Assembly: GCA_013416795.1 (NCBI GenBank)
Contig: RQSC01000308.1
Coordinates: 87,773-101,883, forward strand
DNA: 14,111 bases
Reading direction: 5' to 3'
DNA from: Prasinococcaceae sp. CCMP 1430
Lineage: Eukaryota > Prasinodermophyta > Palmophyllophyceae > Prasinococcales > Prasinococcaceae
The position numbers and the translations under genes were made by a program. This document shows positions 1 to 7,378 of the stretch, one piece after another. Within the stretch, counting starts at the first letter, position 1. Each line of letters begins with the position of its first letter. Under the pieces are notes generated by a model. The model had not been told where the DNA came from. It ran no database searches and was given only the letters and a program-made list of their open reading frames with translations.

Positions 1-132
1 CGGGCCACGCCGCAGAGCGGGGCGCGCCGCGGACGCGCGGGCGCCGCCGCCTGCGGAAGGCTCACGAGCGTCGCCCGCGGTGTGGCGAGGGCTCTGGCGG
101 TCGCGGTGGCGCACGCGTTGCAGGTGGGGCCG

Positions 133-3100
133 ATGGCGGCTGGGGACGGGCTCGGAGGTGCGCGCACGGGCGTTGCCCTTGCGTCGGGCGGCGCGTTGCA
201 CGAGGAAGGGCGTCACGTCGAGAGCGGAGCAGTCTCCATCGAGGTCGCCGTGCCGGCCCAGAGCCCCGTGATGACCTTCCAGCAGATTGAAAGTGACGTG
301 AGGGTCGAGATGGAAGGCGCTGTCTCTCACGTCGACGCAGCAGCCCCACTGTCGCCCGTCAAGGCGGGCAGGCGCAGCTGGGAGGTGCCGCTGCGCGCCG
401 GGGACGTGGTCTCGCTGCTCTCGGCCGATGGCACGCGCGCGTACGCTCTGGACGGCAAGTCCCTGAAACTGCTGCCGGCCGGCGAGCGCCCCAAGCGTGC
501 CGAGGATGCGGAGCTCGAAGTCGTGCGCGATGGCGCTTACCTATGCTTCCGGTCGGCTGCGGCAGGCGGCAAGCTCCTTCAGGCGCGGAGGAGCCCGCCT
601 CATCACCTCGAGTTCTTCGCCAGTGTTGCAGGCATGTGGGAGCACTTCCATGCTCGTGGAGTGGACCCTGCGCGTGAGGCGCTGTCGCGCAAGGGTGGCA
701 CTGCCATTTCCCTTGAGCACCGCATCGTGGCGGACGCAACATTGGCCGCGCGCGTCGTATTGCTCAGTGTCCCGGCCGCAGCTGAGGACGTGCAAGGGAG
801 TCATCGCCGATACGAGCGCACGCGTGCACGTGGAGGCCACAACGACACTCTCGGGTCCATGCACGGCGTGCTCGGTCGGATGCTGGCGAGGGCCGCACAC
901 CACAGCAGTTGGAAAAGGCAAATGCGCGCTTTCTCTCGCTGGAGCCTGACGATTCGCCGAAGCAATCATGCAGCGGCTATGCACAGACATCTCCGCATGC
1001 ATGCTCACATTCTGCACCGCGCGATGACGAGAATTCTCCGCGAGGCATTCACGGAATGGCACGATACGACCACTGCGAATGGTCGAAAACTCCGCGGACT
1101 GGCGAAGATAATCGCTCGCGTGCAGCTCCGCGTCGCTGCGTTCGCCCTGGACAGGTGGTGCACCTTCGTATCTGAGGCAGCGCGCCTACGCGTGATCCTC
1201 GGCCGCGCTGCCGTCAAGCTGGCCAAACGTCAGATGGCGACCGCCTTCGGCTGCTGGGTACGCGCTCTACATATGGCTCGTGCTGATCGCGTGAAAGAAC
1301 GGGATATTGCCCGTTTGATACAACGCGTCATGAGCCGCGGTCTGTCGTTGGCGTTCGACGGCTGGGTGGACGGCGTGGCTGCCGCACGGAGGGATCGGCA
1401 GCGGTGCGACTTCGTGTCCGAGGCCGCGCACGTGCGCGTGGTGCTTGGCCGCGTCGGTGCCCGGCTGGCGAAGCGTCAGCTTTCGAGCGCTTTCGGCTGC
1501 TGGGCGAACGCACTGCATGCAGCTCGTGCTGATCGCCTGCGCAAGCGAGGTGTGACTCGCTTGATGCATCGTGTGAGCAACCGCGAGCTCTCATTGTGTC
1601 TCAGCAGCTGGATGGATACTGTGGCGGCTGTTCGCGCCGAGCGTGCTCGTGAGGAGCGCATGGGTCGCCTGATGCGTCACATCATGAGCCGCGATCTGTC
1701 GTTGGCGTTCGACAGCTGGCGCGACACGGTCGTCGCGCTGGCTGGCCAGCGCCGGCGCGTGACGAGGATGGCGAGTCGCCTGCGTGTTCGCGTGGCTGCG
1801 TCGGCGCTGGAGAGGTGGTGTGACTTCGTGTCCGAGGCCGCGCACATGCGCGTGGTGCTTGGCCGCGCCGCTGTCCGTCTGGCGAAGCGTCAGCTTTCGG
1901 GCGCTTTCGGCTGCTGGCTCAACGCTGTTCAGAGCGGGCGTGATATACGTGCCAAGCACGCACGTATGGCGAGGTTCCTCGGGCGTGTCATGAGCCGCGT
2001 TTTGTCAGGTGCATGGGATGCATGGATTGAGGGCATTGTCGCATTGCAGAAGCAGAGAAAGTTGGTCAAGCATTTCACACGTCGCATAATCATGCGCCAA
2101 GTTGCCAGCGCATTCTATGGCTGGCGCGACACGATTGTTGTGCTGGCTGGCCAGCGCCGGCGCGTGACGAAGATGGCATCTCGCCTGCGCGTGCGCATGG
2201 CTGCGTCGGTGCTGGAGAGGTGGTGCGACTTCGTGTCCGAGGCCGCGCACTTGCGCGTGGTACTGGATGGTGCCTTGCGGAAGATGATGCATCGGCAGCT
2301 TAGCACGGCGCTCTTCACATGGCTTGAGTACACCAAAGTATGCCGAGCGGAGAAGGTGCAGAAGGCGCGTCTTGCTCGTATTCTTGGGCGTTTGAGGCAT
2401 CGTGTTCTTTCCTTGGCATTTGAAGGCTGGGTTGAAGGAACTGTTACTGCCAAGAAGCAGCGGGTGGTGGCGGAGCGTGCCATGAGAACGATTATTGGCC
2501 GCCGCGTGAATGCAGCCTTCACGGGATGGCGCGAGACCGTTCAAATACTGCACCATCAGAGGTCCCAACTCACGAAAATGATCGCGTGCATGCAGCTACG
2601 CGTTGCCGCGTCCGCGTTCGACCGATGGCGCGCATACGTGATCGATACGGCCGTTGCAAAGAGGCGACGCCAGGTAGCGGATCGCGCGACTCGGCGTATG
2701 GTTGGGAGGAGGATGGCCGGCGCATTCAGCGGCTGGCATAGCACCACCCAGTCGCTGAGGGCTAAGCGCACCATGCGGGTTCAGATCGCTGCGCGAACGA
2801 TGCACCGACACATGGCCGAATGCTTCGACGCTTGGCTCTTTTTCCGAGAGGAACGGCTTTCCGTCCGAGAGGAGCGTGCTCGGATGCGGGACGTGGCCAA
2901 CCGCGCCTTGGGCGCAAGGGTGCGCCAGCGACTGCGCGGCATCTTCACTGCATGGGCGTCCGTCGCCAACGAGCGCATTTGCCAGAGGGAGCGCCTCATG
3001 CTCGTGGTGAATGCGCTGTGGCAGAGCAAGATGCTTGCCGCTTTTCAGGGCTGGGCGGCTCGTTCGATTGGTAGGGCGCGCTTCAAGGACAGGCTGTGTG

Positions 3101-3861
3101 CTACAGTCGTCCGCTGGCGTGGCCGGCGCCTCGCTGGCTGCTTCGACGCATGGTGCGCCGCCACGCGCGCGAGTGACGCCACGGTCGTTATCCAGTACTC
3201 GCCACCGCGTGCATCCGTCTCCCCGGTGCGTCGCATGGGTGATGCCATGGCACATCTCCTGCAGCAGTTCGCGCCGGACGAGAGCGCCGCTCCCAGTACC
3301 GAGTGCACGCAGGGCACGTTGCTAGCTGCCTACGACATTGTGCAGGACTCGCCACCGCGTGCATCCGTCTCCCCGGCGCGTCGCATGGGTGACGCGATGG
3401 CACATCTCCTGCAGCAGTTCGTGCCGGACGAGAGCGCCACTCCCAGTACCGAGTGCACGCAGGGCACGTTGCTAGCTGCCTACGACATTGTGCAGGACTC
3501 GCCACCGCGTGCATCCGTCTCCCCGGCGCGTCGCATGGGTGACGCGATGGCACATCTCCTGCAGCAGTTCGTGCCGGACGAGAGCGCCACTCCCAGTACC
3601 GAGTGCACGCAGGGCACGTTGCTAGCCGCCTACGAAACGGTGCTGGGGGAGGTGTCCAATCTGGAGGGTTCGGTTGCGGAGCTCGAAGAGAGTCGCGCAA
3701 AGCGCACTATTGAGCTCAGCGCTGGCATTGCTGCGCAGAAGGAAAACCTCTTCGCCGCCGGCGAGTCAATGCACGGCCTGTTGGGCGAGCTTAGGGAGAC
3801 GAGCACCGCGTTGCACGGTGACCTCGCCCGCCCCTGGGATCAGAGCAGACTGCGGCGCTGA
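133..3861 (+). CDS. Sfi1-like tryptophan-repeat protein, possibly 5'-partial
   Basis: This large Arg/Ala-rich protein has 1242 residues from the ATG at 133. About 22 repeats end in an A-F/L-x-x-W core (such as AFSRW, AFTEW, AFGCW, AFDGW, CFDAW). Their tryptophans lie from 940 to 3153, on average about 35 residues apart. That spacing and core match Sfi1, whose long helix binds centrin at centrosomes, spindle poles and basal bodies; centrin binding here is inferred. Before the repeats, roughly 370-760 encodes a globular-looking region with beta-rich stretches (GDVVSLLSADGTRAYALDG, DGAYLCFRS). After them come three tandem 50-residue units (3196-3645), then a heptad-like coiled coil (about 3637-3830). 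Position 133 is the first ATG in a frame open to base 1, so an upstream exon may be lost; the ATG at 271 is an alternative start. Bases 1-132 hold nothing else I recognise. The next gene converges on it. Confidence is high that it is coding, moderate for the Sfi1 assignment. Confidence 0.8.
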   Translation: MAAGDGLGGARTGVALASGGALHEEGRHVESGAVSIEVAVPAQSPVMTFQQIESDVRVEMEGAVSHVDAAAPLSPVKAGRRSWEVPLRAGDVVSLLSADGTRAYALDGKSLKLLPAGERPKRAEDAELEVVRDGAYLCFRSAAAGGKLLQARRSPPHHLEFFASVAGMWEHFHARGVDPAREALSRKGGTAISLEHRIVADATLAARVVLLSVPAAAEDVQGSHRRYERTRARGGHNDTLGSMHGVLGRMLARAAHHSSWKRQMRAFSRWSLTIRRSNHAAAMHRHLRMHAHILHRAMTRILREAFTEWHDTTTANGRKLRGLAKIIARVQLRVAAFALDRWCTFVSEAARLRVILGRAAVKLAKRQMATAFGCWVRALHMARADRVKERDIARLIQRVMSRGLSLAFDGWVDGVAAARRDRQRCDFVSEAAHVRVVLGRVGARLAKRQLSSAFGCWANALHAARADRLRKRGVTRLMHRVSNRELSLCLSSWMDTVAAVRAERAREERMGRLMRHIMSRDLSLAFDSWRDTVVALAGQRRRVTRMASRLRVRVAASALERWCDFVSEAAHMRVVLGRAAVRLAKRQLSGAFGCWLNAVQSGRDIRAKHARMARFLGRVMSRVLSGAWDAWIEGIVALQKQRKLVKHFTRRIIMRQVASAFYGWRDTIVVLAGQRRRVTKMASRLRVRMAASVLERWCDFVSEAAHLRVVLDGALRKMMHRQLSTALFTWLEYTKVCRAEKVQKARLARILGRLRHRVLSLAFEGWVEGTVTAKKQRVVAERAMRTIIGRRVNAAFTGWRETVQILHHQRSQLTKMIACMQLRVAASAFDRWRAYVIDTAVAKRRRQVADRATRRMVGRRMAGAFSGWHSTTQSLRAKRTMRVQIAARTMHRHMAECFDAWLFFREERLSVREERARMRDVANRALGARVRQRLRGIFTAWASVANERICQRERLMLVVNALWQSKMLAAFQGWAARSIGRARFKDRLCATVVRWRGRRLAGCFDAWCAATRASDATVVIQYSPPRASVSPVRRMGDAMAHLLQQFAPDESAAPSTECTQGTLLAAYDIVQDSPPRASVSPARRMGDAMAHLLQQFVPDESATPSTECTQGTLLAAYDIVQDSPPRASVSPARRMGDAMAHLLQQFVPDESATPSTECTQGTLLAAYETVLGEVSNLEGSVAELEESRAKRTIELSAGIAAQKENLFAAGESMHGLLGELRETSTALHGDLARPWDQSRLRR
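1159..2290 (+). repeat. Higher-order degenerate repeat inside the Sfi1-like gene
   Basis: Four related blocks begin at about 1159, 1405, 1819 and 2224. Each encodes a version of W-C-D/T-F-V-S-E-A-A-x-x-R-V. The first three continue into L-A-K-R-Q-x-x-x-A-F-G-C-W. The segment 1716-1861 recurs at 2121-2266 exactly 405 bases (135 codons, about four tryptophan repeats) later, with high nucleotide identity. The block at 1405-1504 likewise closely matches 1819-1918, 414 bases apart. The gene therefore grew partly by duplicating multi-repeat segments, not only single repeats. Neighbouring repeats outside this region are much more diverged. Confidence 0.8.
3196..3645 (+). repeat. Three tandem 150-bp coding repeats
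   Basis: Three in-frame 150-base copies start at 3196, 3346 and 3496, each encoding 50 residues. Each unit holds an S-P-P-R-A-S-V-S-P segment, an M-G-D-A-M-A-H-L-L-Q-Q-F helix-like segment and an S-T-E-C-T-Q-G-T-L-L-A-A-Y segment. Copies 2 and 3 are identical until a synonymous t/c change at the A-A-Y segment, after which copy 3 diverges into the coiled coil. Copy 1 differs by a handful of substitutions (V for A, A for V, A for T and silent changes). The near-identity points to a recent duplication or gene conversion. The SP dipeptides could be phosphorylation sites, which is inference. Confidence 0.95.
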
Positions 3862-4054
3862 CACTCAGCTTTCAGCAGTTGCGCATCTCAGGGGCGCGCG
3901 TACTTGGTGTTTGTCGCATGGCTGCCACAGTCTAACTGCATGCCACGTGGAGAGAGACCCCAGCGAATCGACGGACGCGACAGGAACATAACAAATGCTA
4001 CACAATCAGACCAATGCAATTTTTCATTCGCATCAACAGCATAAGGCGCGCGCC
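3862..4054. other. Convergent 3' intergenic region
   Basis: These 193 bases separate the stop codons of two tail-to-tail genes and must hold both 3' UTRs and polyadenylation sites. The stretch around 3985-4040 is clearly AT-richer than the flanking coding DNA. No AATAAA-type signal is obvious on either strand. A CCACGTGG palindrome lies near 3942. No gene is seen. Confidence 0.6.
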
Positions 4055-5557
4055 TCACTGGCGCGTGTAGAAGAGCAAATACGCGGTGTCCGCGTCGCCC
4101 TCCAGGACACGGCGCTGGGAAATGTCATCGACGAGAGAGTCGTCGCATCGAAGCCAACCGCCCGTCTGCGTTCGCACGTCGGCCACATAGTGGCCGTTGT
4201 TGAGAGAGGCGCCCATGTGACACACCACGGCAGTGAGCGTGTACGTTCCGCAAGCACGTACGCCAGCGCGCCCACCCGCAAGCGTACCGGGCGGCGGCCT
4301 GAGTTGCGCGGCGAGGCGCACTGGCCTTGCGCGCTTTGATGCTCCCACCGCGCCAAATGCGAACCGATTGAGGTGCAGCACGAGCACCGGCGGCAGCGAG
4401 CGTAGGCTGAGAGTCTTTCGCGCGAGGGTGGGGTGGGAGCACCCCTCTGGCGTGTACTCGACCTCGTCAGAGTAACACATTGCGGCGAGCAGCGACTCAA
4501 CCGTCGCGACGCTGCCACCGATGTAGCTTCCGGCTACATCCGCATCTGGGATATCGAGCGTGAGTAGCGTAAATGGCTGCACTGTTGTTGAGGCGCGCGC
4601 TGAGTCGGCGCGAACGGTGCTGAGCACCTCACCCTGCATGAGTGCTGCGATGGCCGATGTAATCGCTGTTGCTGCTACTGCCGCGTCAGCATCGTTCCCC
4701 ATGTCGCCGCCGACGTGTCGCGTGGAGCCCAGCGAGCGCCCTTTCGTGCCGACCTCCTCCCATTCATCAGCGCCAGCGTTGCTGCCACCACTGGCAGGTT
4801 GCTGCTCCCCCTCTTGCCCGTCGCCGGACCGAGCCCCTGCACCCTCCCTCTGGCGGGCCTTTACCTGCATTGCTGCGAGCTCGATATGCAGCGAGTCCAG
4901 GACGAACGTGAGCAGCTCCTGCGCGTCTTGCTGGGTGCTCCCGTGGCCGTCGCGAAATCTGCGCAGGCTCTCATCGAACGCACGCGGGCGCATGGTCTGC
5001 ACAGGGCCGTTGGACCATCCGCCGGCGCCTGTGCCGCCGCGGTTCCGGTGTCGCCTGCTCTGCCCCACCACCTTGTTGTCCCCGCTTCCTGCAGCGAGTG
5101 GCAGGTCGGCGACAAAGTCGAGCAACGCCGCGAGCATTGGCGCACCCGCCTTCTGTACGAGCACCGATGGCGCGTACGTCGCTCGGAGCGCCTCGACGAG
5201 CGCACGCAGCGGGGGGAGGGCCAGCAGCGCCTGCAGGACGGCGTTTAGGAAGCACGTATTGCCCGTGTTCACGAGCCCCGCGTGTACGGCCGCTGCGGGC
5301 GTGCCCGCGCCGCACCAGGGCGGGATGCCATCCCCATCACCGCGGCGCGCCGCTGTGGCAAACGCTGCCGCCGCGCGGCCGACGGCAGCGGCGGCAGAGT
5401 CCGCGTCCTTGGGCCTCTCGTCTGCCGCCGCTCCCCACGGGCCCTCGTCCCCGCCCTCTGCTTGCCCGCGACGGTCGCCAGAGCCGCCGCCGCCGCCAGC
5501 CGCTGCGGCCACCACCGCAACTGCTCCCGCCGCCGCCGCCGCCCCGCCGCCCAGCGC
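4055..5557 (-). CDS. USP10-like ubiquitin carboxyl-terminal hydrolase (5' end unresolved)
   Basis: This is a cysteine protease of the USP/UCH family (peptidase C19), which removes ubiquitin from proteins. The Cys box GLVNTGNTCFLNAVLQAL has the catalytic Cys codon at 5254-5252. It is followed by the QQDAQE motif, LPPVLVLHLNRF, the His box NNGHYVADVR and W-L-R-C-D-D-S with the probable third catalytic residue. The domain ends in TAYLLFYTRQ just before the stop. There are no CxxC zinc pairs in the middle. The G-E-V-L-S...PFTLLTLDIPD region resembles USP10 and yeast Ubp3 more than other USPs. The N-terminus is low-complexity Ala/Gly, encoded by GCC/GGC repeats. The frame opens at 5557 after an in-frame stop at 5560-5558, but its first ATG (5137-5135) lies beyond the catalytic Cys. 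An upstream exon or a non-ATG start is therefore needed. The domain call is firm; the 5' boundary is only the open-frame limit. Confidence 0.88.
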   Translation of the reverse strand, partial: ALGGGAAAAAGAVAVVAAAAGGGGGSGDRRGQAEGGDEGPWGAAADERPKDADSAAAAVGRAAAAFATAARRGDGDGIPPWCGAGTPAAAVHAGLVNTGNTCFLNAVLQALLALPPLRALVEALRATYAPSVLVQKAGAPMLAALLDFVADLPLAAGSGDNKVVGQSRRHRNRGGTGAGGWSNGPVQTMRPRAFDESLRRFRDGHGSTQQDAQELLTFVLDSLHIELAAMQVKARQREGAGARSGDGQEGEQQPASGGSNAGADEWEEVGTKGRSLGSTRHVGGDMGNDADAAVAATAITSAIAALMQGEVLSTVRADSARASTTVQPFTLLTLDIPDADVAGSYIGGSVATVESLLAAMCYSDEVEYTPEGCSHPTLARKTLSLRSLPPVLVLHLNRFAFGAVGASKRARPVRLAAQLRPPPGTLAGGRAGVRACGTYTLTAVVCHMGASLNNGHYVADVRTQTGGWLRCDDSLVDDISQRRVLEGDADTAYLLFYTRQ

Positions 5558-5778
5558 TCAACGGGACCGTTTGGGTTTTGATTGGGGTATGTACTGTACA
5601 GTACTGTAATGTCTACACAGTAGAGGGTTCACATCATCATTGTCCTAGAGCCGGATCTGGCAGGTCGTACGGAGTTCGGATCAGCGTCGCGCAGGGTACG
5701 AAGGGGTACGCACCTGGCGAAGTTGGTGCACGGACGTGGAGCACTTGAAAAGTTACACGGGCCCCAAGCTGGGGGCGC
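5558..5778 (-). promoter_or_regulatory. Upstream region of the USP gene and 3' flank of the membrane-protein gene
   Basis: These 221 bases lie between the membrane-protein stop (5779) and the open USP frame, both on the minus strand. The part at 5560-5645 is AT-richer than its surroundings, as promoters and introns are elsewhere in this window. On the minus strand, three consecutive ATG codons (5640-5632) are followed at once by TGA, giving either a tiny upstream reading frame or the remnant of a first exon. A palindrome lies at 5591-5604. No standard TATA box is evident. Confidence 0.45.
5591..5604. repeat. 14-bp perfect palindrome GTACTGTACAGTAC
   Basis: The sequence equals its own reverse complement. 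It overlaps a second palindrome, TACAGTACTGTA at 5597-5608. It sits a few tens of bases upstream of the open USP reading frame, in the AT-richer intergenic patch. It could bind a dimeric transcription factor; this is inference. Confidence 0.6.
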
Positions 5779-6603
5779 TCACGTGAGACCAGCCGTGTGC
5801 CTCGCCCCTGCCCGCGCCGCGCCGTCGGCGCCATCAGCGCCGCCCGCCCGAGCGCCCCCGCCGCCGCCCGAGCCGCCGCGCTCGCCCTGCCGCCTCCTGT
5901 GCTCGCGTTGCTCGACCACCTCGGCGCACATCTTGTCGAAGCCGGTCTGCTGGTCAAGCTCCCCCCACTCATCGTCGTCGAAATAGGATTGGATGCCGCG
6001 AGCGCCATCCGACGGACGGCCGAGGTCGTACGCGCTGCCTGGGCCGCAACTGTGTTCGGGTCTGCGGAAGGACTGCTGCGTCGCCTCCTGCACTACCTCC
6101 CTTGCGACCTTCACCGCTCGCTGTTTCGTCTTGAACTTGGAGCGCATAGCGCGCGTGCGGTACTGGAGCAGGTCGCGCAACATGAGGGCGCCAAACGCGC
6201 ACACGAGCACAAGAATGGACCCTGTATACGTAGAAGTGGCCTGCGAGTACCACCGCAGCGCGGCTTTGAGGTGGGGGAGCACGTTCGCAGCTAGCCAGTT
6301 GAAAGCGATGGCCGCGAGCCCCTCGGCGGCTGCTGCCGCAGCCGACAATGCGCCTGAAATCGAGCGCAGTCGAGCCTCGGGCCACGCGCTGCCCTCGCGC
6401 GCGTGCCGCGCAAGGTCAGTGCCGACTGACGTGAGTGCAGTGGCCACGGCGAGGCGCACCAGCCCACCGGCGCCCAGGGCTGACGATGCGAGGCGCCGCA
6501 CCGCCGAGCACGCGCCGTCGCGGCCCCTGCAGAGGCCGTCGCAGCCCATCCCCTCCTTGGCCTCCCTCGCCGGCAGGCGCACCCCACCCCAGCGGCCAAT
6601 CAT
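5779..6603 (-). CDS. Hypothetical single-pass membrane protein
   Basis: I do not recognise this 274-residue protein. It starts at the first ATG of the frame (6603-6601), which has a G at -3. Residues about 86-105 form an Ala-rich hydrophobic or amphipathic helix. Residues about 128-147 (GSILVLVCAFGALMLRDLLQ) form a clear transmembrane segment. A strongly basic stretch follows (RTRAMRSKFKTKQR), which by the positive-inside rule would put the C-terminal half in the cytosol or stroma. An acidic, aromatic motif (SYFDDDEWGELDQQTGFDK, residues 206-224) precedes a Gly/Ala/Arg low-complexity tail. The acidic motif looks like a conserved short binding segment, and it supports this strand over the opposite one. 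The gene is head to head with the secreted-protein gene and lies directly upstream of the USP gene. There is no cleavable signal peptide at this start. Extra exons cannot be excluded. Confidence 0.6.
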   Translation of the reverse strand: MIGRWGGVRLPAREAKEGMGCDGLCRGRDGACSAVRRLASSALGAGGLVRLAVATALTSVGTDLARHAREGSAWPEARLRSISGALSAAAAAAEGLAAIAFNWLAANVLPHLKAALRWYSQATSTYTGSILVLVCAFGALMLRDLLQYRTRAMRSKFKTKQRAVKVAREVVQEATQQSFRRPEHSCGPGSAYDLGRPSDGARGIQSYFDDDEWGELDQQTGFDKMCAEVVEQREHRRRQGERGGSGGGGGARAGGADGADGAARAGARHTAGLT

Positions 6604-6681
6604 GCCAGTGCCACGCGCCTGCTGCGCGTGCGCGCACCGTGTGCCAGCGCCGTGCCGCCGCAATAGGCCGCGTTCGCTCTA

Positions 6682-6710
6682 GGGGGGGGAGGGGGGACTG
6701 GGGAGGTGGG
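6682..6710 (+). other. Potential G-quadruplex
   Basis: There are four G-runs of 8, 6, 4 and 3 bases (6682-6689, 6691-6696, 6700-6703, 6708-6710) with loops of 1, 3 and 4 bases. This satisfies the usual intramolecular quadruplex pattern. It lies within 110 bases of the minus-strand start codon at 6603. Confidence 0.7.
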
Positions 6711-7124
6711 ATCCAAGGGGCACGCGCGGCGCGCGGCCTGGCCTTCGCCACCGGTGCGGGCGCCGCACTTATGTGTTTTGACGTATACTTGCTCTCCCGT
6801 GGCTTGTTCATGTCAAACGCATTGGGCGGCGCGCCCGTTCCCCGAACGCGCGCCGGTTCGCCGTGCGCGTCTGCGCTCAGCAGGCGGACGCCCCTTTCGT
6901 GGGTTGGGCCAGCTTTTGTTCGGCAGACGGCGTCCACGTAGCGCCGTTGCCGCGCGCCACCCGCGTGTCGCGCGGATCGACGTGGCGATCGGAGGGGCAG
7001 CGAGCGAGGATCAAAAAGTGCACGCCGCAGCGCCAGCGCGCCCGGGTGTGCGTGTGGCCGGAAGCACCTGGCGGCGGCGCGCGGCGCGCGCGCGCCCGCG
7101 CTGAAGGAGGTGGGGTGCGTGGAA

Positions 7125-7157
7125 GGGGTGGGGGGGTGGCGGGGCGCAGGGAAGGGG
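7125..7157 (+). other. Potential G-quadruplex
   Basis: There are five G-runs of at least three (7125-7128, 7130-7136, 7141-7144, 7149-7151, 7154-7157) with loops of 1-4 bases on the coding strand. A further run lies at 7112-7115. The cluster sits about 220 bases before the start codon at 7379, so in the promoter or 5' UTR. Confidence 0.7.
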
Positions 7158-7378
7158 ACGCGATGCGTCCAGGAGCGCGCAATCTTGCGGGGCGGGTTGG
7201 CAGCTCTCGCTGTGCCAGTGCGGCGTCCCGCGCCGCGCGACGTGGCGCGGGCGACCACAAGGCGGTGACCACCCCGCTCGTTCCGCGCTGCGAATTGCGA
7301 GGCTTGGGAGCCATGGCGTCCAGTGCGCTGGCGCGCTCAGTGTGCCGCTTCGAGCAGGCGTCTGGGCACGGCGCAGCC

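Larger units (their letters stand above)
6604..7378. promoter_or_regulatory. Shared divergent upstream region
   Basis: These 775 bases separate two head-to-head start codons and should contain both promoters and 5' UTRs. An AT-richer patch near 6770-6830 includes TGACGTAT at about 6779, which resembles a bZIP/CRE half site. Two G-run clusters lie on the plus strand (6682-6710 and 7112-7157). A GC-alternating tract lies near 7076-7096. The plus frame of the secreted protein is open through much of this region, with in-frame ATGs at 7163 and 7313, but its Arg/Ala/Gly-rich translation looks like chance coding in GC-rich DNA. Confidence 0.5.

Noticed and set aside
3196-3645. CRISPR array or transposon terminal repeats
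   Set aside because: The three copies are adjacent in-frame coding units with no spacers, in a eukaryotic gene.
4560-5609. Plus-strand reading frame of 349 codons opposite the USP gene
   Set aside because: The opposite strand has the complete USP catalytic motifs; this frame is Ser/Pro/Ala-rich shadow sequence.
5797-6294. Plus-strand reading frame opposite the membrane-protein gene
   Set aside because: It has a fairly protein-like composition, but the minus strand gives a clear membrane span, basic flank and acidic motif in one longer frame, which is the better explanation.
6416-7258. Minus-strand reading frame of 280 codons in the divergent upstream region
   Set aside because: It is Pro/Arg/Ala low-complexity with no motif, and it overlaps the start of the minus-strand membrane-protein gene in another frame.
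6863-7378. N-terminal extension of the secreted-protein frame
   Set aside because: The frame is open but begins without ATG, is Arg/Ala/Gly-rich and includes a G-quadruplex tract; the ATG at 7379 gives a clean signal peptide.
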